Positions 24,945 through 33,126 are shown, counted from the stretch's first letter. The stretch is DNA of 33,234 bases from Acidobacteriota bacterium (GCA_019639175.1 JAHBSK010000015.1:1-33234); one strand, 5' to 3'. Made by a program: numbers and translations. The notes: generated by a model not told the origin, from the letters alone.

Positions 24945-25454
24945 TTAGAGATAGCGTTCTTTCAGAATATTCATGTGATGCTGTGTGTGGCCGCCGGTGA
25001 TACAGACCAGCGCTCTGACGGTGATGCTATTGCCGCTTGCCGTGCCGGAACGGGCAAGATCTGCTTCTGCAAGGTTCCCGATCAGGAACATATTCGCCCG
25101 GCGGAGATGTTCAAATTCTTCGATCAGGCTCTCAAGGCTTCGTTCATTCGCACGGCCGGCGGCGACGTACGGGTCCTGGTCAAAACCGGAGAGCGGCGTT
25201 TCGTCCCCGCGGCAAAATCGCAAAAGCCTATAAACAAAGACACGCTCAGTGTCAATAATATGCCCCAACAGTTCCTTTATGCTCCATTTTCCCTCGGCGT
25301 AACCGCGGTTTGCGGTTTCGTCACTCACACCTGACAAAAGTCGCCGTAGCTCTTCCGGCTGTTCGGACATTGTCTTAAGAACGTCCTTTCCCGACATGGC
25401 CGCGACGTACCCATGGTAAAATTCAGCATATTCATCTTTTCCCGGCGGTGTCAT
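24945..25454 (-). CDS. DinB-fold protein
   Basis: A DinB/YfiT-type four-helix bundle protein, probably a metal-dependent thiol-transfer or unknown hydrolase. From the ATG at 25454 (MTPPGKDEYAEFYHGYV) it is 169 residues. The usual metal-binding His residues are visible: the first in KWSIKELLGHIIDTERVF, the others in GGHTQHHMNILKERYL at the C-terminus. The frame is open 10 codons further up (25484), but the residues there do not look family-like. No clear Shine-Dalgarno. Followed by the flavoprotein gene. Nothing here ties it to DNA damage; the family name is historical. Confidence 0.85.
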   Translation of the reverse strand: MTPPGKDEYAEFYHGYVAAMSGKDVLKTMSEQPEELRRLLSGVSDETANRGYAEGKWSIKELLGHIIDTERVFVYRLLRFCRGDETPLSGFDQDPYVAAGRANERSLESLIEEFEHLRRANMFLIGNLAEADLARSGTASGNSITVRALVCITGGHTQHHMNILKERYL

Positions 25455-25644
25455 ACTGCGGTATAGTATCAAACATCGGAGCAAAACGCCCTTGCCTCAC
25501 GTAAAAGGGTGATCTCTTATTTGGAAAACTTGCGAGGGGTCTCTTGCGTTTTTTGAACGCGGGCATCCTCTGATGTTTATCTTGCGGTAAGGCCGTCTGA
25601 CAACGGCGGCGTGTCTTTATTCTTTTATTGGAGGAATTTGTTAT

Positions 25645-26349
25645 ATGAAACGCACAACTGTTTTTGTAGGATTGGCTTTTTTGGTCGTTGCGCTGTTTGC
25701 CGGCAGCACCACGACCGCCGTTAAACCCACGCTTGAGGAAAGATTCTCTGAAACCGCCGGAGCCGTGCAAAAAGGCGAATCGGGTGTTTACACTTTTGAC
25801 AAGGCTCACACCTTTATCGGCTTTAAGGTAAAACACATGGGCCTGATAAAGGTTCCGGGCTTTTTCCGCGATTTCACCGGCGAGATAAATTACAACGCCG
25901 AGGACGTGACAAAATCATCCGTAAATTTTACGGCAAAGACCGAAAGTGTTGACACCGGCGTTGCCGGACGCGACGCCCACCTGAGAAGAGCCGATTTCTT
26001 TGACGCCGAAAAATTCCCTGAGATCACTTTCAAAAGCACAAAGGTCGAAAAACGCGGCGACGATCTTTACATAACCGGCAATTTCACGCTTCGCGGTGTT
26101 ACAAAGAGCATCTCGTTCGAGTTTGATATCGAGGGATTTCTGCCCGGTAATCAGCGAAAAGGCATGACGATGGGAGTCTCCGCCGACACCACTATCAAAC
26201 GTTTTGATTACGGTGTGAACTATGGCAGCAACGTTCCAGCCGGAGCGCCCGGCATCTCCAACGAGGTCGAGATCGTACTTGAGATCGAAGCCGTAAAGGC
26301 AAAAGAGGAAGCAGCGGCGGACCCGGCAGCGGCCAGAGATTCGAATTAG
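25645..26349 (+). CDS. YceI-family periplasmic lipid-binding protein
   Basis: A 234-residue exported protein of the YceI lipocalin-like family, which binds isoprenoid or polyprenyl chains in the periplasm. A signal peptide (MKRTTVFVGLAFLVVALFAGS) is followed by the family core: YTFDKAHTFIGFKVKHMGL, then VPGFFRDFTGEINYN, HLRRADFFDAEKFPEITFKS, and LRGVTKSISFEFD. The C-terminal tail after the barrel is charged and Ala-rich (KAKEEAAADPAAARDSN), an addition not needed for the fold. The ribosome-binding site GGAGGAA before 25645 is excellent. It converges on the VanX-like gene, with palindromic element copy 2 in the gap. The 160 bases upstream show only a weak gccgt/acggc hairpin. Confidence 0.93.
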   Translation: MKRTTVFVGLAFLVVALFAGSTTTAVKPTLEERFSETAGAVQKGESGVYTFDKAHTFIGFKVKHMGLIKVPGFFRDFTGEINYNAEDVTKSSVNFTAKTESVDTGVAGRDAHLRRADFFDAEKFPEITFKSTKVEKRGDDLYITGNFTLRGVTKSISFEFDIEGFLPGNQRKGMTMGVSADTTIKRFDYGVNYGSNVPAGAPGISNEVEIVLEIEAVKAKEEAAADPAAARDSN

Positions 26350-26363
26350 GCAGGCCAGATAAC

Positions 26364-26512
26364 AAAAAGGGATGTCTGAAAGGTCATTTTCCGTGTCCCC
26401 ATTCTGTGAGTTCTGTGTTCAAAAACTTAAAAAATACAAGAAATACCACAGAATACACAGACAAAAATCCGAAAGACACAGAGCTAAGCGGACTTTTCAG
26501 ACCTCCCTTTTT
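26364..26512. repeat. Palindromic element, copy 2 (bidirectional terminator)
   Basis: Ends pair over 18 bp with one mismatch: aaaaagggatgtctgaaa (26364-26381) with 26495-26512. The interior repeats the ctgtg/cacag motifs of copy 1 and includes aaataccacaga and tacacagac as in copy 1. Because the outer stem ends in runs of A and T it is a ready intrinsic terminator in both directions. It separates the convergent YceI and VanX-like genes. Confidence 0.8.
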
Positions 26513-27181
26513 TTACTCTTTGATCTCGGAAAATGATATGTCGTAGATGGCGTAGCTTTCCCAGTCGTTGAGGTCAAAGTGCCACCATTCGTTTTGGTTG
26601 ACGGTAAAGCCTTCGGCCTCCATCAGACGGCGCAGCAGGTTGCGGTTTTTCGTCTCTTCCTCGGTTCCGCCGGTGTAATCGGGCGAGGCACGTTCGGTAA
26701 ATTCGTCATAATCGGAAGGCATCGGCAGCAGCTTGCCCGTTTTCAGGTCAAAGATGCTGAGGTCAACCGCACAGCCGCGATTGTGCTTTGAACCGCGCTC
26801 AGGGTTCGCCACGAATTTCCGCTTGTCCTCGGGCGTGACATCCCAGAACAGTTTGGTTATCGACCACGGCCTGTAACCGTCAAAGATCACCAGGCCAAGC
26901 CCCTGTTCCCGGAGCTTTTTATTTACCCTGACAACGGCCTCCGCCGCCGGCCTCTGCAAAAAGACACGCGCCTCAGGATAGACCTTTTTCCCGACAAAAT
27001 TGTTTTCGGTCGCGTAACGGACATCCAGTTTGAGAGTGTCGTCCAGCTTTATTAACTCGATCAAATCAGCCTCGCGTTTATTTTCCTCTTTAGGCGGGCC
27101 GCTCTGAGCGAACGCCTGTGTTCCCAGAATAAGACAAACGAACAGGAAGGCAAGTTTGAACAAGATGTTTTTTTGTTTCAT
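26513..27181 (-). CDS. VanX-like D-alanyl-D-alanine dipeptidase (M15D)
   Basis: A 222-residue exported zinc dipeptidase of family M15D, likely cleaving D-Ala-D-Ala or related muropeptide ends in the periplasm. The ATG at 27181 gives MKQKNILFKLAFLFVCLILGTQAFAQ, a signal peptide; an upstream start at 27265 adds non-signal residues. The catalytic zinc motif SKHNRGCAVDLS (SxHxxGxAxD) and the second motif EWWHFDL are intact, and VIFDGYRPW is the conserved substrate-binding stretch. With the export signal it is more likely a cell-wall recycling or remodelling enzyme than a vancomycin resistance determinant, and no VanHA ligase is nearby. Divergent from the small membrane protein gene (60 bp). Confidence 0.92.
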   Translation of the reverse strand: MKQKNILFKLAFLFVCLILGTQAFAQSGPPKEENKREADLIELIKLDDTLKLDVRYATENNFVGKKVYPEARVFLQRPAAEAVVRVNKKLREQGLGLVIFDGYRPWSITKLFWDVTPEDKRKFVANPERGSKHNRGCAVDLSIFDLKTGKLLPMPSDYDEFTERASPDYTGGTEEETKNRNLLRRLMEAEGFTVNQNEWWHFDLNDWESYAIYDISFSEIKE

Positions 27182-27241
27182 AAGCCTTTCTAATCGCCGA
27201 GGCGCTTGAGAGCCGCTGTCCCGGCGGAGTATCTTGATATT

Positions 27242-27388
27242 ATGAACAAAGAGATCACGGAGCAACCAAGATCAAAAACCCTTGCCTGGGTCAAACGCCT
27301 CGGCTTTTGGGGCTTTATGTTCTTTACGATAAAGGGCCTGCTTTGGCTGATCGTTCCGGCTGCTATCGCATATTTTTCATGCGGGTGA
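27242..27388 (+). CDS. Small membrane protein (48 residues)
   Basis: A 48-residue protein, MNKEITEQPRSKTLAWVKRL followed by a hydrophobic helix GFWGFMFFTIKGLLWLIVPAAIAYF. The helix contains Lys/Arg only at its inner end, so an N-in single-pass membrane topology is likely. I recognise no family. The start at 27242 is chosen because it begins the charged segment; a GTG at 27206 would add residues that overlap the divergent promoter region. There is no Shine-Dalgarno. The membrane-helix composition and its own separate frame are the only evidence for coding. Confidence 0.45.
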   Translation: MNKEITEQPRSKTLAWVKRLGFWGFMFFTIKGLLWLIVPAAIAYFSCG

Positions 27389-27408
27389 CGGTAACGGCAT
27401 AAGTTCCG

Positions 27409-28461
27409 CTACTGGTCGCTTACGATCACGTCCTCGTCATCGCCGATGATGACCTCGGTGCCAAACTTCTGATATTCCCGGAACCTTATCACGTTGCGCG
27501 ATTCATACATCTGGTCGCGATATCGCTGAACCATTCTGACATCGGACAGGACCGGAAGCAGGTACCGCTCCTCACCTATCATCGTCCAGTCATAATCGAC
27601 AGTTCTCCGCGCTGATGACATCGCAAAGCCTTTCGGTATCTCTGTCGCCTCGCTTTCTATTCTCAGAACACGGCCCGTTTCGATATCCACCCATAAACGG
27701 CCCTTCATTCCGCTGATGGCCGAATCGGTCGCCAACCCGCCGACTGACAAGACCTGTCTCGCTTTATCCCTGGTTATCTCGTAATCGAACATCAGCGCCC
27801 GACGTTCGCGGATCGTGTCCGTATCGACCATGGTGAACACGGTGTCGTTCTCCGGTTTGAATACCGTAGAAAGAATCGTGACGAACTCTCCCGTCGAACT
27901 GGCGCCGCCAACCTCAGAGTACGAACGTCTCACCTCGGGGTTTGGCTGAACAAGCCCGTTTACCGAAAGGACCTTGTATTCCTCCTGGCCCGAAGCCCGA
28001 TAGCTGACCGCCACGACCAGCCTGTCCTGCGGGCGAAAATTGTTTGTGCCGGCGTAGGCCGCTGATCTCTGAATAAGCTGCTTAACGACAAAATCCGGCA
28101 TTTCCGCCACGGCCGCAAGCGAGTTCTCACGCGTTCTTTTCAGAAGTTCGTCAGCTTCGGCCTGCGAAAATCTGCTTGCGGACGGGCCTGCGTCACGGCG
28201 CCTGTTCGCCTCTTCCAAAGCTCTGCGGAGATCGGCATTGTTCTTCGATTTTGTCCGCGTCAGCGAAAGTATGCCCGACGTTACCGAAAAATCTATTCCG
28301 CGTCTCCGAACGGCCGTTATCAGCTCGTCCGTCAGTGCCGCGTTATTTTCGGCTGCGTAAAGGAGCTTTACATACTCCGGCTGTGTCAGCGGCTTTTCCT
28401 GCGCCGCCGCCGGAAAGCACACAAAAGCTAAAATGGCTATGAGGATCAGAAACCTTTGCAT
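27409..28461 (-). CDS. Secreted protein of unknown function
   Basis: A 350-residue exported protein. MQRFLILIAILAFVCFPAAAQ is a signal peptide from the ATG at 28461 (a TTG 18 nt upstream is less likely). The N-terminal part (about 25-130) is helical and charged, including KNNADLRRALEEANRRRDAG. The C-terminal part (about 150-350) is beta-rich, with VLSVNGLVQPNPEVRRSY, DYEITRDKARQVLSVGG, and GRLWVDIETGRVLRIES, a pattern reminiscent of LolA-like or outer-membrane lipoprotein-sorting folds common in Acidobacteriota proteins, though I could not confirm it. The very acidic end (IIGDDEDVIVSDQ) is unusual. It converges on the small membrane protein gene with 20 bp between stops and lies downstream of the PilZ-like gene, separated by that gene's terminator. 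Confidence 0.65.
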   Translation of the reverse strand: MQRFLILIAILAFVCFPAAAQEKPLTQPEYVKLLYAAENNAALTDELITAVRRRGIDFSVTSGILSLTRTKSKNNADLRRALEEANRRRDAGPSASRFSQAEADELLKRTRENSLAAVAEMPDFVVKQLIQRSAAYAGTNNFRPQDRLVVAVSYRASGQEEYKVLSVNGLVQPNPEVRRSYSEVGGASSTGEFVTILSTVFKPENDTVFTMVDTDTIRERRALMFDYEITRDKARQVLSVGGLATDSAISGMKGRLWVDIETGRVLRIESEATEIPKGFAMSSARRTVDYDWTMIGEERYLLPVLSDVRMVQRYRDQMYESRNVIRFREYQKFGTEVIIGDDEDVIVSDQ

Positions 28462-28541
28462 TGTCTTAAAAGATGCCAAATACGGGCCTTACGTTGGCTT
28501 TTCAGCCGGGTGAAAAGCAATGCCTGCCTGCTAAAACAAAA

Positions 28542-28573
28542 GGCGGAGACGGCAAGTGTGCCGTGCATCCGCC
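28542..28573 (-). terminator. Terminator of the PilZ-like gene
   Basis: On the minus strand GGCGGA/TCCGCC (28573-28568 with 28547-28542) and the inner ACGGCA/TGCCGT (28564-28559 with 28554-28549) form one stem with small internal bulges, followed by TTTTGTTTTAG. It lies 30 bp after the PilZ-like stop codon. Confidence 0.85.
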
Positions 28574-28602
28574 AAAAAATATATTAATTAAAGGAAACAA
28601 GG

Positions 28603-29004
28603 TTAGTTAACCCATTCCTCTTCATAATTCAGCTGCCAATGGCGGGTAACCCAACGCTCCGCGGCCTCAAGTGCCGTATTCTTCCATTTCTTGAAATTGG
28701 CAAGAATGGTCAGCGCCGCAAGCGGTTTGCTTGGGTCACGTTCAACCCGAATTACGCGGGTCGGTACCTCTATCACGGTCTTCTCGTCCTCCATAAGGCG
28801 AAGCTTTACCTCGCTGCCGACAGGCGGAAGCACGTCCAAATTGACCAATGTGCTGTTCTCTCCGACGTTTTCGGTGGTTCCGACAACACTTATGGTCTTG
28901 CCGCTGATACCGTCAACCCAACTTGCCTTTACCGGCATATTCGCCAAAATGCGATGGTTCGGCGGCATCTTTACTGATGATGTTGAATAATCTATGTGTG
29001 CCAT
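28603..29004 (-). CDS. PilZ-domain-like protein
   Basis: A 133-residue cytoplasmic protein of the PilZ type, a fold that often binds cyclic di-GMP. The beta-barrel core is visible as ASWVDGISGKTISVVGTTENVGENSTLVNL followed by LPPVGSEVKLRLMED and VPTRVIRVE. The canonical binding motifs RxxxR and (D/N)xSxxG are degenerate: only an early NHR and ENVGENST remain. Ligand binding is therefore doubtful. The start at 29004 (MAHIDYSTSS) has an AAGGGGGAG site about ten nt upstream. It has its own promoter and terminator, so it is a single-gene unit. A C-terminal helix (KKWKNTALEAAERWVTRH) follows the barrel. Confidence 0.75.
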   Translation of the reverse strand: MAHIDYSTSSVKMPPNHRILANMPVKASWVDGISGKTISVVGTTENVGENSTLVNLDVLPPVGSEVKLRLMEDEKTVIEVPTRVIRVERDPSKPLAALTILANFKKWKNTALEAAERWVTRHWQLNYEEEWVN

Positions 29005-29080
29005 ATATAAAAACTCCCCCTTTTTCTATAAACCCACTGTTCTGTATAGAACGATCCCCATTTTTTATGGAGGACTGGGT

Positions 29081-29109
29081 AATCTAAGGCATTTTTACAA
29101 AAAAGTCAA
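29081..29109 (-). promoter_or_regulatory. Promoter of the PilZ-like gene
   Basis: Minus-strand TTGACT (29109-29104, 5/6) and TAGATT (29086-29081, 4/6) with a 17-bp spacer. The expected leader is about 70 nt, ending with the AAGGGGGAG site. The -35 box lies inside an inverted repeat (29100-29113 with 29130-29143). The rest of the 370-bp gap 29005-29374 is AT-rich and shows no gene. Confidence 0.65.
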
Positions 29110-29143
29110 GTTTATTTTTTACCCCCGTCAAACTTGTCTTTTT
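29100..29143. promoter_or_regulatory. Inverted repeat over the PilZ -35 region
   Basis: Arms aaaaagtcaagttt (29100-29113) and aaacttgtcttttt (29130-29143) match in 13 of 14 positions with a 16-bp centre. One arm covers the -35 box, so it may be a dimeric repressor or activator site; it might also end a + strand transcript, since T runs follow it. Confidence 0.4.
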
Positions 29144-29374
29144 GCCTCATTTTTTACCCTGTGCAGACAGCTTGCACTTTTTTTCACAAACTCTTTAGAT
29201 GCATAATTTACTGGGAAAGTTCAAGATATTTACAATTATTTACATAGATATTTATGTTTTTCCCCGTTTCAGGGCGATGATGGCCGCCCGCGGTCGGGAA
29301 ACGTCCTTTTACAGGATGGTCTTGTGTTACTGGCGGAATCAATATCGAGGATTTAATATAAACTGATAGATCCA

Positions 29375-30490
29375 ATGCGCATCCTGCAAATATCATCGGC
29401 ACGAAATTTTGGCGGCGGCGAACGCCACGTGGTCGATCTTTGCCGCGGCCTGCAGGAACGCGGCCACGAGGTGTTTGCGGCGATACGCCCGACCTGTGAC
29501 TGGCAGAACCGGCTGGATTTCCTGCCCGCCGCAAATATTCTTTCTGTTTCGATACGAAACTCATTTGGTGTTCTGAGCGCGATCCGCATGGCGGAGTTCG
29601 CCCGCGAGAATAAGATCGACATCCTGCACGCACATGTCGCCCGTGATTATATTCCCACAAGCATTGCCTGCATGAAGGCGAAAGAGGCCAGATTTGTCCT
29701 GACGCGGCATGTGCTCTTTCCGCTAAAACCCTTTAACAGATTTGCCCTCAAGAATGTCGCGGCCGCGATAGGCGTCTCTGACGCGGTAGGCACCGCGCTT
29801 CGGAGCGTTTTTCCCCGTGACAGGATCGCCGTTATACCCAACGGCATCGATATAAGGCGAATGGCCGCCGAAAACGACGCCGATGCGGGCGCTCGTTTTC
29901 GCGAATTTCACGGACTTCCTGATGACGTTCCGCTGGTGACGACGCTCGGCGAACTGAAAGAACTGAAAGGCCAGCGTGATTTTGTCATGGCCGCGAACGA
30001 GATCGCCAAAAAGGTGCCAAATTGCCGGTTTGTCGTTGTCGGGGTTGATAATACGCTGGAAAAGAGCTTTCGCCGTGAGCTAAGGCGGCTCGTGTCGGTC
30101 TTTGGCCTGGAAGACCGGTTTCTGTGGCTGGACTGGCTGGATGACACGGCTCCGTTCTTTGCGGCGACGGACGTTTTCGTTTCCCCGTCACATTCTGAAA
30201 GTTTCGGCCTTGCCATCCTTGAAGCGATGGCACGCGGCAAGGCGGTCGTGGCGACCGAGACCGAGGGAGCTAAACAGCTTTTGCAGGAATGCGGGCGCCT
30301 TGTGACGATAAACGATCCCGTCAGCCTTGCGGATGCCGTGGCAGAGGTTCTGGCGGATGCGGACATGCGTAAAAAAATGGGCATCAGCGGCTCAGAGACC
30401 GCCGCAGGGCTTTATTCGCTTGAGGCAATGCTGGATGCAACGGAAAAGCTCTATGAAAAGGTGACAGGCAAACACGACGCGGCGGCATAA
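29375..30490 (+). CDS. GT4-family glycosyltransferase
   Basis: A 371-residue retaining glycosyltransferase with GT-B fold. The N-terminal domain begins MRILQISSARNFGGGERHVVDL, whose glycine motif is typical of acceptor-binding GT4 enzymes, and LHAHVARDYIPTSIACMKA. The C-terminal Glycos_transf_1 domain has FVSPSHSESFGLAILEAMARG, the E(x7)E nucleotide-sugar motif (Glu in ESFG and ILEAMA), and AVVATETEGAKQLL. The sugar and acceptor cannot be read off. The frame starts at an ATG with no good Shine-Dalgarno. It is followed 28 bp later by a GH133 glycogen debranching gene, which suggests a joint role in alpha-glucan metabolism or in surface polysaccharides. Confidence 0.9.
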   Translation: MRILQISSARNFGGGERHVVDLCRGLQERGHEVFAAIRPTCDWQNRLDFLPAANILSVSIRNSFGVLSAIRMAEFARENKIDILHAHVARDYIPTSIACMKAKEARFVLTRHVLFPLKPFNRFALKNVAAAIGVSDAVGTALRSVFPRDRIAVIPNGIDIRRMAAENDADAGARFREFHGLPDDVPLVTTLGELKELKGQRDFVMAANEIAKKVPNCRFVVVGVDNTLEKSFRRELRRLVSVFGLEDRFLWLDWLDDTAPFFAATDVFVSPSHSESFGLAILEAMARGKAVVATETEGAKQLLQECGRLVTINDPVSLADAVAEVLADADMRKKMGISGSETAAGLYSLEAMLDATEKLYEKVTGKHDAAA

Positions 30491-30518
30491 AAGGTAAACG
30501 ACGAACACGAATTTAAAG

Positions 30519-32498
30519 ATGTTGCGACTTGGTGAAAAAACTTTCAATCAGCAGGAAAAGGCATTTTCCTTTGAATGGCTGGAAACGAACGGCATTGGCG
30601 GATTTGCGTCCGGAACGGTTGCGGGCGCCCTGACGCGGCGTTATCACGGCCTGCTGACCGCCGCCGCAAAACCTCCTCTGGGCCGGATAACGATGCTCTC
30701 AAAATTTGAAGAAACGCTGTGGATCGGCTCTGACGCTTTTGAACTCTCGGCAAACCGTTATCCCGAAAAGATACATCCGCAAGGGTACGAATTTCTCAAG
30801 GCATTTCAACTCGACCCTTTTCCCAAATGGACCTACGAGGTGAACGGCCTGCGGCTGGTGAAGAGCGTTTTTATGGTTCACGGCATAAACTCGGCCGTGT
30901 GCCGCTGGCAGTTGGAAACGCCCGACGCTGATGCCCGCTTGGAACTGCGCCCGCTGGTCTCGTTCACCGATTATCATCATCTGCAAAGGCGCGATCCGAA
31001 TTTTGACACAACGGTAAATTTGTCCGATGGCCGCATGTCAATCTGTCCTTATGCGGATATGCCCGAGCTTTTCCTCGCTCACAACGCCGACGCCGCCACG
31101 GAAACAGGACATTGGTATTTCAATATCGAGTTAGATATAGAGCGGGAACGCGGTTTTGATTTCCATGAAGACCTGTATCAGCCTGTGGCCTTGTCATTCG
31201 GGCTTTCGGAACCGGCGGTCGTTATCGCCTCGACCGATGCTGACACAGCCGCCGATTACGCTGAGATCTATGAAAAGGAAGAGCTAAGACGCAGAAAGGC
31301 CCTGCAAAAACGGGCCGGTTCCGATAGCCCGTTTACCGGACAGCTTGTCGCAGCGGCGGATCAGTTCATCGTAAAACGCGGCAAAGGGAACACGATCATC
31401 GCGGGCTATCCGTGGTTCTCCGACTGGGGACGCGACACGATGATATCATTACCGGGTTTGACCATTGCCACAGGCCGCCTGGATGTCGCCCGGCAAATAC
31501 TGGCCGAATACGCCCGCCATATTTCGCAGGGAATGATCCCGAACCGCTTTCCCGATGAAGGCGACACGGCGGATTACAACACGGTCGATGCGACGCTGTG
31601 GTATATCGAGGCAGTTCGGGCCTATGCCAAGGCATCCGGCGATGAAGCGTTCGTCCGCGACGAGGTTTATGAAAAGCTGGCGGACATCATCGCCTGGCAC
31701 GTTCGCGGGACAAGGCATAACATTCACGTTGATACGGACGGCCTGCTCTATGCCGGCGGGCCGGGCGAACAACTGACCTGGATGGACGCCAAGATCGGCG
31801 ATAAGGTGATAACACCGCGAACCGGCAAACCGGTCGAGATACAGGCGCTCTGGTACAACGCCCTGCGGACGATGGCAGACCTTGCCGGCCTGTTCGGACA
31901 CGATGAGGACAGGCCGCGATTTTCTGCAATGGCAGACCTCGCCAAACTCAGCTTTAACGGCGTGTTTTGGAATGAAGCCGAACAATGTCTCTTTGACGTG
32001 GTCGAGAACGGCCATCGCGATGCGTCTGTTCGGCCAAATCAGCTTTTGGCTATATCGCTCCACTATCCGATATTGGAAGAAAAGCATTGGCAGACCGTTC
32101 TTGAAAAGGCAGAGAAAGAACTTCTCACGCCTGTCGGCCTGCGTTCCTTATCGCCAAAAGACCCGCAGTACATCCCGTTCTATAAAGGCTCGCCGTTCGA
32201 CCGCGACTCGGCATATCATCAGGGAACCGTCTGGGGCTGGCTGATCGGGCCGTTTGTCGATGCGTATCGCCGTGTCCACACCGACAGCGAAGACGTTGGA
32301 AACAGCGAAGACATTGAAAAACGTATCGGTCATCTCCTGACAGGTTTCAAAGAGCATCTGAAACAAGCCGGCATAGGGCAAATTTCCGAGATATTCGACG
32401 CCGAACCTCCGCACACGCCGCGAGGCTGCCCCGCACAGGCATGGAGCGTGGCTGAGGTGCTTCGTATAACGCTGTCGAAGGATCTACAAGAAAAATAA
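30519..32498 (+). CDS. GH133 glycogen debranching enzyme (amylo-alpha-1,6-glucosidase)
   Basis: A 659-residue cytoplasmic enzyme that hydrolyses alpha-1,6 branches of glycogen. The N-terminal glycogen-debranching domain starts with EWLETNGIGGFASGTVAGALTRRYHGLL, highly characteristic. The (alpha/alpha)6 catalytic domain contains AGYPWFSDWGRDTMISLPGL, YNTVDATLWYIEA, TWMDAKIGDKVITPRTGKPVEIQALWYNAL and QGTVWGWLIGPFVDAY. Putative catalytic acids are in the DWGRD and DAT/DAK regions. Length and order agree with family GH133. Downstream of the GT4 gene by 28 bp, so the two form a likely operon. No Shine-Dalgarno is strong. Confidence 0.95.
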   Translation: MLRLGEKTFNQQEKAFSFEWLETNGIGGFASGTVAGALTRRYHGLLTAAAKPPLGRITMLSKFEETLWIGSDAFELSANRYPEKIHPQGYEFLKAFQLDPFPKWTYEVNGLRLVKSVFMVHGINSAVCRWQLETPDADARLELRPLVSFTDYHHLQRRDPNFDTTVNLSDGRMSICPYADMPELFLAHNADAATETGHWYFNIELDIERERGFDFHEDLYQPVALSFGLSEPAVVIASTDADTAADYAEIYEKEELRRRKALQKRAGSDSPFTGQLVAAADQFIVKRGKGNTIIAGYPWFSDWGRDTMISLPGLTIATGRLDVARQILAEYARHISQGMIPNRFPDEGDTADYNTVDATLWYIEAVRAYAKASGDEAFVRDEVYEKLADIIAWHVRGTRHNIHVDTDGLLYAGGPGEQLTWMDAKIGDKVITPRTGKPVEIQALWYNALRTMADLAGLFGHDEDRPRFSAMADLAKLSFNGVFWNEAEQCLFDVVENGHRDASVRPNQLLAISLHYPILEEKHWQTVLEKAEKELLTPVGLRSLSPKDPQYIPFYKGSPFDRDSAYHQGTVWGWLIGPFVDAYRRVHTDSEDVGNSEDIEKRIGHLLTGFKEHLKQAGIGQISEIFDAEPPHTPRGCPAQAWSVAEVLRITLSKDLQEK

Positions 32499-32546
32499 AG
32501 GCCGCCTTTGAAAAGTTCGACACGGTCTTCACGCAACGCGGCCTTT
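32497..32546 (+). terminator. Inverted repeat after the GH133 gene (possible terminator)
   Basis: aaaggccgc (32497-32505), starting in the stop codon, pairs perfectly with gcggccttt (32538-32546) around a 32-nt loop. No T-run follows, so the terminator role is only probable. The gap from 32499 to 33042 also holds the minisatellite and the tRNA promoter. Confidence 0.35.
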
Positions 32547-32650
32547 GTGTCGCTAGATCACAAAGCAAACACAAAATTCAAAACGAGATCGATTCCAAAA
32601 CAACTCTTGTATATTTGAAATGTCAGGTGGTAGTAGGCCGAACAGATGAG

Positions 32651-32938
32651 TGTGTGAGGTCTCGTGAGTCTGTGAGGTCTCGTGAGTCTGTGAGGTCTCG
32701 TGAGTCTGTGAGGTCTCGTGAGTCTGTGAGGTCTCGTGAGTCTGTGAGGTCTCGTGAGTGTGTGAGGTCTCGTGAGTGTGTGAGGTCTCGTGAGTGTGTG
32801 AGGTCTCGTGAGAGTGTAAGGTCTCGTGAGTGTGTGAGGTCTCGTGAGTGTGTGAGGTCTCGTGAGTGTGTGAGGTCTCGTGAGTGTGTGAGGTCTCGTG
32901 AGTGTGTGAGGTCTCGTGAGTCTGTGAGGTCTCTGCAG
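32651..32938. repeat. 18-bp minisatellite, 16 units
   Basis: Sixteen head-to-tail 18-bp units, consensus t(g/c)tgtgaggtctcgtgag, the last one degenerate (ends ctgcag). Unit variants cluster: unit 1 has g at position 2, units 2-6 have c, units 7-15 have g (unit 10 has agtgtaag) and unit 16 c, as expected after recent local duplications. The period is divisible by three, so both strands stay open (SRESVR and THETSH hexapeptides), but no ribosome-binding site, signal or domain supports translation of either. Confidence 0.95.
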
Positions 32939-32974
32939 TCTCTGTGTCAAAGACCGTCAACTGCCGCCGCTAAC

Positions 32975-33003
32975 TTGACATCTGTCCGCGAAATTCCTAA
33001 TTT
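32975..33003 (+). promoter_or_regulatory. Promoter of tRNA-Asn
   Basis: A perfect -35 box TTGACA (32975-32980) and TAATTT (32998-33003) with a 17-bp spacer lie 39 bp before the tRNA, so the transcript should start near 33010. Confidence 0.7.
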
Positions 33004-33042
33004 AAAGGTTCGCCCTGTGTAGCCAAACATGGCGAGCCATAT

Positions 33043-33117
<75 letters not shown>

Positions 33118-33126
33118 GTTTGATGA

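Noticed and set aside
26513..27181. The VanX-like gene as a vancomycin resistance determinant
   Set aside because: It carries a signal peptide, and no D-lactate dehydrogenase, ligase or VanRS is nearby; housekeeping peptidoglycan metabolism is more likely.
32651..32938. The 18-bp repeat array as a CRISPR array
   Set aside because: The units abut without spacers and there are no cas genes, so it is a minisatellite.
32553..33022. Repeat proteins THETSH (minus strand) or SRESVR (plus strand) across the minisatellite
   Set aside because: An 18-bp period keeps any frame without stops open on both strands. Neither has a ribosome-binding site or non-repetitive domain, so coding is not supported.
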